From Amycolatopsis cihanbeyliensis (lineage in GTDB: Bacteria > Actinomycetota > Actinomycetes > Mycobacteriales > Pseudonocardiaceae): DNA of 64,000 nt. The translations under genes were made by a program, and so were the position numbers. The stretch is from the NCBI RefSeq assembly GCF_006715045.1, contig NZ_VFML01000001.1:6172001-6236000 (forward strand). Reading direction: 5' to 3'. This document shows, one piece after another, positions 26,458-35,056 of the stretch (positions are counted from its first letter, which is position 1; each line of letters opens with the position of its first letter). Below the pieces are notes generated by a model. The model was not told the DNA's origin. It did not search any database and was given only the letters and a program-made list of their open reading frames with translations.

Positions 26458-29400
26458 GTGGCCGTGGAGCTGCTCGGCGGGCGGTACCGGATCGAAGGCC
26501 TGCTCGGCAGGGGTGGCATGGGGGACGTGTACCGCGCGGTCGACACCGTGCGGGATCGGCCGGTCGCGCTGAAGCTGCTGCCCGCCTCGGCCGACGAGCA
26601 CTATGCCGGCCGGCTGCGACGCGAGGCCGAGCTGGTCTCCCGCCTGGCGGACCCGCACATCGTGGAGGTGTACGACACCGGCGACGGTGACGGCCGGTTG
26701 TACCTGGCGATGCGCCTGGTCGAGGGTGCCGATCTGCGCCGGGTGCTGGCCGGCGGCCCGCTGGACCCGCGGCGGACCGTACGCATCCTCTCCCCGGTGG
26801 CCGCCGCGCTCGACACCGCGCACGCGGGCGGGATCGTGCACCGGGACGTGAAGCCGTCCAACATCCTGCTCGGCCCCGACGAGGACGCCCACCTCACCGA
26901 CTTCGGCATCGCACGGCCGCTCGAAGCCGACGCCACCCGGCTGACCCGCACCGGCAGCTACGTCGGATCCCTCGACTACATCGCCCCGGAGCAGCTACGT
27001 GGGCAGGATGTCACCGGCACGGCCGACGTGTACTCGCTGGCGTGCGTGCTCTACGAGTGTCTCACCGGCAAGGTACCGTTCCCCGCCGACGACCCCGCCG
27101 CGAAACTGGCGGCGCAGCTCAACGACCCCCCGGCGGCACCGTCGGTGTTCGACCCCACCGTGCCGCCCGCGCTGGACATGGTCGTGGCCACCGGGATGGA
27201 CAAGGATCCGCAGCGACGGTTCGCCAGCGCCGGTGAGTTGCTCGCCGCCGCGACCTCCGCACTGGCCGAGGAGTCCCCGGCAGCGGAGGCCGAGCCCACC
27301 GCACCCGGAGGTCCCCGAGACCAGGCGCAGGACGCCGTCGTGCGTGCCATCGTGGCCGTGTCCGCGCGGCGGCAGTGGCTTGCTGGGCTTGCCGGGCCTG
27401 CCGGGCCTGCCGGGACGGCCGACCCCGACGCGAACCCGCAGGTACGTGCCGGCGAGACCTGCCCCTACCCCGGGCTGCGCAGCTTCGGCACCGGTGAAGC
27501 CGCGTGGTTTCACGGGCGGGACGCCGAGATCACCGAACTGCTGGTGCGGCTGACCCGGCAGTCGGTGACCTCCGGCCCGCTCGTGGTGGTCGGCGCTTCC
27601 GGCGCGGGCAAGTCCTCGCTGCTGCGGGCCGGCCTCTTTCCCGCACTGGACGAGGCGGGCGCGCAGTGGCCCCGTGTCGTCCTGACTCCGGGGGAGCGGC
27701 CGGTGGACACGCTCGCGACCCGGCTGGCCGCCGTGACCGGCGCCGACCCGGCAGCCCTCGCGGCTCGCGCCCGTGAGCACCCCGAGTCCTTCGGCGAGCA
27801 CTGCAGGCCGGCCGTCGAGCACGGCGCGGGCGAAGGCGCGCGGCTGATGATCGTCGTCGACCAGTTCGAGCAACTGTTCACCGACGGAGCCGATCCGGCC
27901 GAGCGGGCCGCGTTCGCCACGGCGCTGGCCCACGCGTGGCCCGCGACCGTACTGCTGGCCCTGCGCGCCGACTACGTGCCGGACTGCATCGGGTTGGAGC
28001 CGCTGCGGACCGCGCTGGACCACCCCTTCGTGATCGGCTCGCTCGGCACCGCCGAGTTGCGGCAGGTGATCACGCTGCCCGCCCGCGAGGCGGGCCTCGA
28101 GGTCGAGGACGGCCTCGTCGACCGGCTCATCGGGGACGTCGGGGCACGCGATGGCTCTCCGGTCGAGCACGGCGTGCTGCCGCGACTGGCGCATGCCCTG
28201 CGCGAAACCTGGCACAACCGTGCGGGCACCGTGCTGACGCTCGGCGGGTACCAGGCCACCGGCGGCGTCGACCGGGCGGTCGCGGTCAGCGCCGACCAGC
28301 TGTACCAGCGGCTCGAGGCCGACCGCGCGGCCGCGATGCGGGCGGCACTGCTGCGCCTGGTGAAGGTGTTGCCCGACGGCGGTCTTGCCCGCCGCCGCGC
28401 CGATCGCGACGACCTGGACGAGCAGGCGCTGGCGGATCTGGTCGAGGCCCGCCTGGTCGGGGTGGACGACGAGGGCGTGCGGCTGTCCCACGACGCGTTG
28501 CTGACCGCGTGGCCACGGCTACGCGAGTGGGTGGAGGCGCAGCGGCAGGACATCCTGCTCCGGCAACGGCTGGACGAAGCCGTGGCGAACTGGCGGGAAG
28601 GCGAGCGCGACCGCGGTGACCTGTACCGCGGTGCGCGGCTCGCCACCGCGCTCGAATGGGCCGACGGTCAGCGGGAGCTCACCGACGGTCAGCGGGAGTT
28701 CCTCCGCGCGAGCAGGCGGGAGCAGCAGCGCTCCACCCGGCGGCTGCGCGGCGTGGTCGCCGGGCTCGCCGCGCTGCTCGTCGCCGCGCTCGTGGCCGGC
28801 GGGATCGCCGTGAACGCACGCAACGAGGCCGACCACCAGGCGCAGGTCGCCCTCTCCCGGCAGCTCGCGGCCGAATCGCGGGCACTGTCGGAATGGGATC
28901 CGGTGGGCGCGCGGCGGACCGCGCTGCGGGCGTGGCGAGCCGCACCTACCGCGGAGGCCCGTGGCGCGCTGCTCTCGGCCGACGGTCTCACCCATCTGGC
29001 CGGCTTCGAGACCGGGCTGGACCCGGTCACCGCCGTGGACGCAGGCGAAGGAGGGCGGCTGATCGCCGTGGCCGGCGCGCGCGACTCGGGCGGCAACACG
29101 GTCGTGGTGCGCGACACCGCCGCGGGCGGTGCGATCGGGCTCGAAGCCGACCTCGGCGAGGACACCGTGCAGGCCGTGCGGTTCTCCCCGGACGGCTCGC
29201 TGCTGGCGGTGGCCGTGTTCGGTACTCCCGGTGTGCGAGTGTGGGACGTATCCAGCGGGCGGCTGGTCACCGAACTCGAGTCCGCCGGTGACGTCATCGG
29301 GCCGATCGCCTGGCACCCGGACGGCACGGGTATCGCCGCGCAGGCACTCGTCGAAGGGACCAGCAGGATCGGCGCGTGGGATCCGCGCACCGGCGAGCGC

Positions 29401-30972
29401 GGCCGGTGGCTGGCCGATCCGGCCGCGGGAGACGCCACCGCGTACACCGTGGCCTACGACGAGTCCCGGTTGGCCACCGGCCGCATCGACGGCAGTGTGG
29501 AGCTGTGGAACACCGCCACGGGCGAACGGATCCTGCGCGGCACCGCCCATCGCGACGCCGCGGGGCCGGGCCAGGACGGCATGCCGGTGGCCGTGGCGCT
29601 TTCCCACGAACTGCTCGCCTCGGCCAGCCCCTACGACGACCGGATCCGGTTGTACGACCTGGCGAGCGGCCGGCCTGCCGGGGACATCGCGGACCGTACT
29701 CGGGCGGCGGGTGACGCCGCGCGGGGGCCGGGAATCCTCACCTTCTCCGGCGACGGCGCGCGGCTGCTGACGGTCACCGGCGGGCGCGTGATCGTCTGGG
29801 ACCCGATCGACCGCAAACGCCTCGGTGAGTACGCGCAAGGCCGCGGGACCGGCACGAGCGCGGGAAGGACGATCACCGCGCTCGCGGTCACCGCCGACGG
29901 GAGCACCACGGTGTCCGCGCGCAAGGAGGGCCGCGTCGACTACTGGCGTCGCACCACGCCCTGGTACGAGGCGCCGCGTGGCTCGGTGCTCGGCGTCGCT
30001 TTCGATCCGAACAGCGGGCGCGCCACGGCCGTGGACGGCGCCGGCGAGGAGCACACCTGGGACTGGCCGAGCGGCCGCGCCGCCGGCGAGGCAGGCGAGC
30101 TGACCGCACCGGGCATGGGGGTCGCCTACGCCCCGGACGGCACACGGGTCACCGGCGCGCTCGACGGCGTGCTCACCGTCACGCCGCCCGCGGGCGAGCC
30201 GGCGAAACTGACCATGGACGGCCACCGGTTCCGGGGCAACCTGGCGATCTCGACGGACGGGTCGCTGCTGGCCGCGGCGAGTGAGAACCCGGAAGGCGCG
30301 AGCAGCGGTGGACGCGTGTATGTCTGGGATCTGGCCGGCGGCGAACCCCTCGCCGTGCTCGAGCTCGATGCGGGTTCGGCGTCGGCGCTCGCCTTCAGCC
30401 CGGACGGTGCCCGGCTGCTCGCCGTGAGCAGCAGCTCGGCGTTCGACCTCACCGGCGAGAACGGGGCGGGCGGCACCTCGGTCACGCTGACCACCTGGCG
30501 GACCGGGAACCTCGAGGCCCCACCGGACTCCGCCCGGATCGAGGACGACGTCATCGACGCCGTGTACTCCCCGGACGGTCGGAACATCATCGCGGCCTCG
30601 GTCACCGGGACGATCCAGATCCGGGACGCGTCCACCGGGGAGCTGCGTCGTGACTTCGGCACGCATCCCTCCGCGGTGCGGGCGCTCGCGCTCGCCCCGG
30701 ACGGCAAGACGCTGGCCACCGCCACCACCGACGATTCGGCCGTCTGGCTGTGGGACCTCGCCGAGGGCACGTTGCGCGCCAGGCTCACGTCGGGGCGGGG
30801 TTTCGAGATCAACGACCTGGCCTTCTCCCCGGACGGAGCGGCACTGGCGAGGGCGGGTACCGACGCCGCGGTGGCGTTGTGGCGGGTGGACACCGAGCGT
30901 GCCGTCGAACGGATCTGCCACGACCTGGTCGAAGCGGGCACCGGGGACACCGGCGAGCTGGGCTGCGGCTGA
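26458..30972 (+). CDS. Ser/Thr kinase-nSTAND1 NTPase-WD40 fusion protein
   Basis: 1504 aa from GTG 26458, with GGAGG 7 nt upstream. Residues 8-270 are a PknB-type kinase: GRGGMG loop, Lys39, HRD (128-130), DFG (148-150) and APE (176-178), all intact. A Pro/Ala-rich linker leads to an nSTAND1 NTPase (PYPGLRSF entry, Walker A GASGAGKSS near 380). A hydrophobic segment (about 762-785, VVAGLAALLVAALVAGGIAV) probably spans the membrane. About 680 residues of WD40 blades follow (FSPDGSLLAVAVFG, YSPDGRNIIAAS), presumably outside. It looks like a transmembrane sensor whose WD40 domain would gate kinase and NTPase output. It heads a run of envelope genes. Confidence 0.92.
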   Translation: MAVELLGGRYRIEGLLGRGGMGDVYRAVDTVRDRPVALKLLPASADEHYAGRLRREAELVSRLADPHIVEVYDTGDGDGRLYLAMRLVEGADLRRVLAGGPLDPRRTVRILSPVAAALDTAHAGGIVHRDVKPSNILLGPDEDAHLTDFGIARPLEADATRLTRTGSYVGSLDYIAPEQLRGQDVTGTADVYSLACVLYECLTGKVPFPADDPAAKLAAQLNDPPAAPSVFDPTVPPALDMVVATGMDKDPQRRFASAGELLAAATSALAEESPAAEAEPTAPGGPRDQAQDAVVRAIVAVSARRQWLAGLAGPAGPAGTADPDANPQVRAGETCPYPGLRSFGTGEAAWFHGRDAEITELLVRLTRQSVTSGPLVVVGASGAGKSSLLRAGLFPALDEAGAQWPRVVLTPGERPVDTLATRLAAVTGADPAALAARAREHPESFGEHCRPAVEHGAGEGARLMIVVDQFEQLFTDGADPAERAAFATALAHAWPATVLLALRADYVPDCIGLEPLRTALDHPFVIGSLGTAELRQVITLPAREAGLEVEDGLVDRLIGDVGARDGSPVEHGVLPRLAHALRETWHNRAGTVLTLGGYQATGGVDRAVAVSADQLYQRLEADRAAAMRAALLRLVKVLPDGGLARRRADRDDLDEQALADLVEARLVGVDDEGVRLSHDALLTAWPRLREWVEAQRQDILLRQRLDEAVANWREGERDRGDLYRGARLATALEWADGQRELTDGQREFLRASRREQQRSTRRLRGVVAGLAALLVAALVAGGIAVNARNEADHQAQVALSRQLAAESRALSEWDPVGARRTALRAWRAAPTAEARGALLSADGLTHLAGFETGLDPVTAVDAGEGGRLIAVAGARDSGGNTVVVRDTAAGGAIGLEADLGEDTVQAVRFSPDGSLLAVAVFGTPGVRVWDVSSGRLVTELESAGDVIGPIAWHPDGTGIAAQALVEGTSRIGAWDPRTGERGRWLADPAAGDATAYTVAYDESRLATGRIDGSVELWNTATGERILRGTAHRDAAGPGQDGMPVAVALSHELLASASPYDDRIRLYDLASGRPAGDIADRTRAAGDAARGPGILTFSGDGARLLTVTGGRVIVWDPIDRKRLGEYAQGRGTGTSAGRTITALAVTADGSTTVSARKEGRVDYWRRTTPWYEAPRGSVLGVAFDPNSGRATAVDGAGEEHTWDWPSGRAAGEAGELTAPGMGVAYAPDGTRVTGALDGVLTVTPPAGEPAKLTMDGHRFRGNLAISTDGSLLAAASENPEGASSGGRVYVWDLAGGEPLAVLELDAGSASALAFSPDGARLLAVSSSSAFDLTGENGAGGTSVTLTTWRTGNLEAPPDSARIEDDVIDAVYSPDGRNIIAASVTGTIQIRDASTGELRRDFGTHPSAVRALALAPDGKTLATATTDDSAVWLWDLAEGTLRARLTSGRGFEINDLAFSPDGAALARAGTDAAVALWRVDTERAVERICHDLVEAGTGDTGELGCG
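27385..27414 (+). repeat. 9-bp tandem repeat in the kinase-nSTAND1 linker
   Basis: Three consecutive near-identical 9-mers (GGGCTTGCC, then GGGCCTGCC twice) encode a Gly-Leu/Pro-Ala collagen-like run between the kinase and NTPase domains. The repeat is in frame, so copy-number changes would alter linker length without a frameshift. Confidence 0.8.
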
Positions 30973-31182
30973 CGACCGAGCACCCGGCGGGGTCGTCGGG
31001 GCGGGCACCGGCCGCCCGCGGGCGGCGCGCTCCACACCGTTCCGACCACTCGCGATCCCGACGCCTTTCGCTCATGGTCGCCGACCCTAAGCGGCGCCGC
31101 GCGTCACCGGGACCGGAACCTTCCGCTTCCGGCGCGTGCCGCCGCTCGGTCATTGTCTGCCGCGACGAGACGAAAGCGGTGA

Positions 31183-32682
31183 ATGATGACCGAAGACAAC
31201 CGTTGGCCGCCGGCAACTGGCGGCGACGTTCCGACCGTGGCGTTCCCGCCACCCAGCGCGCCCCGCCGCCGATGGCGATGGGTGGCGCTCGGCGTGACCG
31301 CCGTGCTGCTCGCCGCCGGCGGGGTCGGCGGGTACCTGCTGTGGTCGGAACCGGTGCCGCACACGTGGGAAGGTGAGACCGTCGCCAAGGCCGGCGGGGT
31401 ACTGCGGGCGGCCGAATGGGACCTGGCCGCCCTCGCGCAGGACCGCGACGGGGTGGTCAATGACGACACTCGCTGCTACTTCGCCGCCGAGGGGGAGCCG
31501 GAGGGCGACGCGGTCGCGGTCCGGCCGGAGGTGTGGTGCGGTGCCGTCTACCTGCCGGACTCGGAGCAGGGCGCGTACTGGCTGCGCACCGACGTCAGCA
31601 AGGGGGAGCGCACCGATGGCGGGGTGCGGTTGGAGGTGGCGCCCATCCCGGAGGGCGCGCGGACGCAGCGCCTGCCCGACGGCGTGGAGCTGTCGCGGCC
31701 CGATGGGCGGGACCCCGCCGGCGGGGACGGCGGCCTGGTCGTCCCGCCCGCGCCGCCCGCCGGCGCCGACCTGCTGCGGCTCCTCGAACCCGGTGCGGCA
31801 CAGCGGCAGGGGATAGCCCCGCCGAAGGCCGAGGAGCCGGTCGTGATGCGAGGTTGGGGTTACGGCGTCGAGATCACCGGCCACGGCGAGCTCGACCGGT
31901 TCGGCCGGGGCGAGGCGGTACGCGCGCCTGCCCAGGGCCACCGGCTGCTCGCCCTTGCGATCACCGGGATCGAGGGCGAGTCGGCCGACGCCGAGGTGGA
32001 GCGGCTCATCCTGGAAAAGGGCGGCGAGCGGCAGGCCACCAGGGACACCTCGCTGCGCGTACGGATCGGCGAGGACGAGCGCGCGCTGCCCGGAGCCCGG
32101 TCGCTGTCCGCGGGCGCCGAGCGGGTGCTGCTCGTGTCGGTGCCACGGGGCGCCGGCACGGCCGACCTGGTGCTGGCCGAGCGGGGGCTGCGGCAGACCG
32201 TCTCCCTGGTCACCGGCGAGGCGGGCGAGGACAACCCCGCGGTGCTGGGACGTGCGGACGTCAGTACCGATCTGGCCTCGCTGAGCGGGGAGCTGACCGT
32301 CCGCGCGCGTGCCGGGGACCGGTTCGCCGACAGCACCGCGAGCTACCAGTTGGTCTCGGCCCGGCTGGCGTACTACCGCGGCTACGGTGCGCGGCAACAT
32401 GCCGCCAAGGACAGCGCGTACCTGTTGCTGTGGGGTGACATGGAGGTGTTCGACGAGGGCAGGAGCCTGATCCCGGAGTGGATCACCATGCGGTTACCGG
32501 ACGGGAGCACGCGCGAGGCGAAGAACCTCACCGACCGGGACGACTACGTCTGGATCGCGATCGAGGTTCCGGCCGACTTCACCCACGGCACGCTCGTCTT
32601 CAAGGGCGCGCTGGAGTTCGACAATGGAATGTCGGTTTCCGTCGTGCGGGAGAAGGAAGAGAAGCTGTCCATTCAGGATTAG
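31183..32682 (+). CDS. single-pass membrane protein of unknown function
   Basis: 499 aa. After a Pro-rich cytoplasmic N-terminus (residues 1-30) comes one membrane segment (WVALGVTAVLLAAGGVGGYLLW) and a large exported, strand-rich domain with two cysteines (CYFAAEGEP and VWCGAVYLP) that could pair. I do not recognise the family. It follows the kinase gene by 210 bp on the same strand. Codon 438 (32494-32496) is a rare TTA. The start is ATG 31183 or the adjacent 31186. Confidence 0.7.
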   Translation: MMTEDNRWPPATGGDVPTVAFPPPSAPRRRWRWVALGVTAVLLAAGGVGGYLLWSEPVPHTWEGETVAKAGGVLRAAEWDLAALAQDRDGVVNDDTRCYFAAEGEPEGDAVAVRPEVWCGAVYLPDSEQGAYWLRTDVSKGERTDGGVRLEVAPIPEGARTQRLPDGVELSRPDGRDPAGGDGGLVVPPAPPAGADLLRLLEPGAAQRQGIAPPKAEEPVVMRGWGYGVEITGHGELDRFGRGEAVRAPAQGHRLLALAITGIEGESADAEVERLILEKGGERQATRDTSLRVRIGEDERALPGARSLSAGAERVLLVSVPRGAGTADLVLAERGLRQTVSLVTGEAGEDNPAVLGRADVSTDLASLSGELTVRARAGDRFADSTASYQLVSARLAYYRGYGARQHAAKDSAYLLLWGDMEVFDEGRSLIPEWITMRLPDGSTREAKNLTDRDDYVWIAIEVPADFTHGTLVFKGALEFDNGMSVSVVREKEEKLSIQD

Positions 32683-32708
32683 GTCGAACTCGAAGATGAG
32701 GAATGGAC

Positions 32709-33173
32709 ATGGGAAACACCACAAACGACGGCTTGCGGTACGGCGGTGCGGCGATCGGCTTCGGTGCCATCGCGATCGTGGGCATCCTGGTACTCGGTCT
32801 GATGTGGACTTTCGGCTGGGGATGGTTCAGCCAGACCACCGCGGAGGCTCGGGGTGAGACCTCGCAGCGCGAGCAGACGGTGGCCGACGGCGGCTACCGG
32901 ATCGCCTCCTACGAGCATTTCTTCGATCTCTGCGCCGGTATCCAGGGCAAGGAGCGCACCATCGCACGGCTCGAAGCCGAGCGGGAAACGGCCGATACGC
33001 GGCGGGTGGAGCGGATCGAGGCCACCCTGACCGCCCTGCGTTCCGGCCGCGACGCTTCCATTCACAGCTACAACGCCGACGCGCGCAAGCGTGGCACCAC
33101 CGGCCAGTTCCGCGCCTCGGAGCTGCCCTACCAGCTCGATGTCGACGAGGAGGAGACCTCATGCGAGGCATGA
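32709..33173 (+). CDS. small single-TM protein with extracytoplasmic coiled region
   Basis: 154 aa from ATG 32709, which has GAGGA about 8 nt upstream; ATG 32703 is an in-frame alternative. It has one strong TM (AIGFGAIAIVGILVLGLMWTFGW) and then a probable helical hairpin (KERTIARLEAERETADTRRVERIEATLTALRSG, written here as a region of about residues 80-112) and an acidic tail. Family unknown. It overlaps the next gene by 13 bp, so it belongs to the same operon. Confidence 0.65.
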   Translation: MGNTTNDGLRYGGAAIGFGAIAIVGILVLGLMWTFGWGWFSQTTAEARGETSQREQTVADGGYRIASYEHFFDLCAGIQGKERTIARLEAERETADTRRVERIEATLTALRSGRDASIHSYNADARKRGTTGQFRASELPYQLDVDEEETSCEA

Positions 33174-33709
33174 CAAGGAAGGCGGTCATCGGCGCCGCCG
33201 TGGCGCTGGCCGCCACCGGCTGCACCGAGGACAGCTCGCAGGACCACGAGCTCGCGCGGCAGCAGAGCGGCTACGACCGGCTCACCGCGGCGCAACCGGC
33301 GGAGAGGATGAGCTACAGCCCCACCAGGGCCACCATCAACTACTGGATCGAGACCTGGGACGAGCCGGACAAGCTCGCCTACGTCTACCTGCAGGCAGGC
33401 AACGGGAAGCTGGTCGGTTACTACATCTTCAAGGGGCTGCCGGTGTCGTACTGCGCCTCGCTCACGCCGACCTACCGGTGGGAGAGACACGGCTCCAACA
33501 GCTCGCGGGTGCCGGCGCCCGCCATGGACGGCGTGTACTACACCGGTGGGGGCTCCTGCCAGACCTACTACGGTCGCGACGCCACCACCGACTCCTACCT
33601 CGAGTACACGGTGGGCACGGGGATCAGCGCGCTGATCTACGAGCAACCGTTGCCGCGTCAGGACATCGAGCCGCTCGGGTTCACCCAGGTCGAGGATGTG
33701 CCGCGATGA
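33161..33709 (+). CDS. putative lipoprotein
   Basis: 182 aa with a short basic N-terminus, hydrophobic core and LAATGC, so Cys21 is the likely lipidated residue. The -3 position is Ala rather than the usual Leu, so the lipobox is imperfect. The mature part has paired cysteines (VSYCASLTP and GGSCQTYYG), suggesting a disulphide in an exported domain. The stop overlaps the next ATG as ATGA. Function unknown; probably an envelope component of the kinase locus. Confidence 0.65.
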   Translation: MRGMTRKAVIGAAVALAATGCTEDSSQDHELARQQSGYDRLTAAQPAERMSYSPTRATINYWIETWDEPDKLAYVYLQAGNGKLVGYYIFKGLPVSYCASLTPTYRWERHGSNSSRVPAPAMDGVYYTGGGSCQTYYGRDATTDSYLEYTVGTGISALIYEQPLPRQDIEPLGFTQVEDVPR

Positions 33710-34146
33710 AGGGCGAAGAGGAGTCCACGCGACCGCCGCTGGGGTCACGGCGGGAGGCGTTGCGCCGCCACCACAGGTTCACCCCGGTGCTGGTGATCGT
33801 GCTCATCGTCCTCACCCTGCTGAACGGCTACGCGCTGCTGCTGGGTATCGAGCTGGTGACCGAGGAGGTCGAGCACGGCGGCGATATCGCGGACCTGGAG
33901 CTGCAACTGGGCATGCTGGCGCTGGTCGAGTCGGTGGTGTCGGTGGGCGCGCTCGCCGGGGTGTGGCTGCGAAGGGTGCGGGGCGTGTACGTCTACCTCG
34001 CCGCCAAGGTGCTCACGCTGGTGTTCGGCTTCGCGCTGGCGGCGGAGTACGTTACGCTGCCGGTCGTACTGCCGCTGGCGCTGGGCGGCGTGTTGTGGTG
34101 GGCCGCGAACTCGGCCGGTTGGCGGCTCGACGGGTGGGCCCGGTGA
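33706..34146 (+). CDS. small integral membrane protein
   Basis: 146 aa with an N-terminal basic cytoplasmic segment and about four hydrophobic helices (VLVIVLIVLTLLNGYALLLG, LGMLALVESVVSVGALAGVW, VYLAAKVLTLVFGFALAAEY, VVLPLALGGVLWWAANSAGW). Coupled on both sides, by ATGA upstream and GTGA downstream. No family recognised. Confidence 0.65.
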   Translation: MKGEEESTRPPLGSRREALRRHHRFTPVLVIVLIVLTLLNGYALLLGIELVTEEVEHGGDIADLELQLGMLALVESVVSVGALAGVWLRRVRGVYVYLAAKVLTLVFGFALAAEYVTLPVVLPLALGGVLWWAANSAGWRLDGWAR

Positions 34147-34979
34147 GCCGCGAGGGGGTGGCGACGCTGCGAGTCATGGTGCGCTCACCGGAGCTGCATC
34201 CGATCGCGCTGTCCGTCGGCGAGCGCCTGGTGTTCGGTCGCGCACCCCATCGAGGAGGCCGCCAACCCGACAGGTACGCGGTCTCGATACCCGGCTGCGC
34301 GCCGCACGTGTCCCGGGTGCTGGGTGACCTCGCGGTGACCGAGACCGGGGTGCGGCTCACCTGGCGCGGTGTCAACGAGGCGATGCTGTCCAGCCTTTTC
34401 GACGCCCCTGGCGGCGCGCGCAGGGTCACCCTCGTCCGCGGGATGTCCATCGCGCTCGACGACGGCAAGAACGAGCTGGTGGTGTTCGCCGGTGGGCGGT
34501 CGAGCGACCTCGCGCTCACGTTCGTGGTGTCCGGTGGCACCCGCCACGGCGAGTTGACCGAGCTGCCCTCCGGCGGTGGCACGCGGGCGCCGGTCGCGGC
34601 GCCCACCGCGGAGGCACCGGAGGCCCTCAGCCGTCATTCCAAGGTCTGGTTCGTCGCGCTCGCACTGACCGAGCCACTGCTGGCCGGCGCCGACGACGAG
34701 CAGCGGGTGCCGACGCATCAGGAGATCCACCAGCGGGTGCGCTACTGGCGGGGCGGTGACGCGTGGAACCTCGCCGATCCGCGGCGGGTCGACGAGGCGA
34801 TCAAGAAGATCTCCCGGATCGCGTTCGGCGAGTCGCTGGATCCCTACACGGCCGCGCGCGACGGCAGGCTGTTCAACGCCCGGTTCGCCGTGGCCAAGCG
34901 GGCCGCGCAGCGTCGGCTCGTCACCGCCGACGACCTGGACGAGGTCGAACGCGCCGCGCGGCGGCGCGCCGAAGGCTGA
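34143..34979 (+). CDS. FHA-like domain protein
   Basis: 278 aa from GTG 34143, overlapping the previous stop as GTGA. Residues 8-110 look like a forkhead-associated fold: LSVGERLVFGRAP resembles the FHA 'GR' strand, PGCAPHVSRVLGDLAV the 'S..H' region, and strands follow. The C-terminal half (about 160-278) is helical, with VPTHQEIHQRVRYWRGGDAW. FHA domains bind phosphothreonine, so this is a good candidate reader of the kinase encoded five genes upstream. It is the last gene of the plus-strand run. FHA assignment is by eye. Confidence 0.6.
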   Translation: MSREGVATLRVMVRSPELHPIALSVGERLVFGRAPHRGGRQPDRYAVSIPGCAPHVSRVLGDLAVTETGVRLTWRGVNEAMLSSLFDAPGGARRVTLVRGMSIALDDGKNELVVFAGGRSSDLALTFVVSGGTRHGELTELPSGGGTRAPVAAPTAEAPEALSRHSKVWFVALALTEPLLAGADDEQRVPTHQEIHQRVRYWRGGDAWNLADPRRVDEAIKKISRIAFGESLDPYTAARDGRLFNARFAVAKRAAQRRLVTADDLDEVERAARRRAEG

Positions 34980-35056
34980 GGAACGGGTGCGTGCGGTCGG
35001 CCGTCGCGGTTCCCGCACACCGGCCGGTGCACGGAGTTCGGCGACATCCTGTTCCC

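Noticed and set aside
28519..31035. 838-codon open frame antisense to the WD40 region of the kinase gene
   Set aside because: A shadow of the repeated WD40 coding sequence; no motif, no ribosome site, and fully overlapped by a gene with intact domains.
34980..35056. Palindrome CACCGGCCGGTG between the convergent FHA-like and binding-protein genes
   Set aside because: Short, and such GC palindromes are frequent by chance in DNA of this composition; no stem-loop of terminator size forms.
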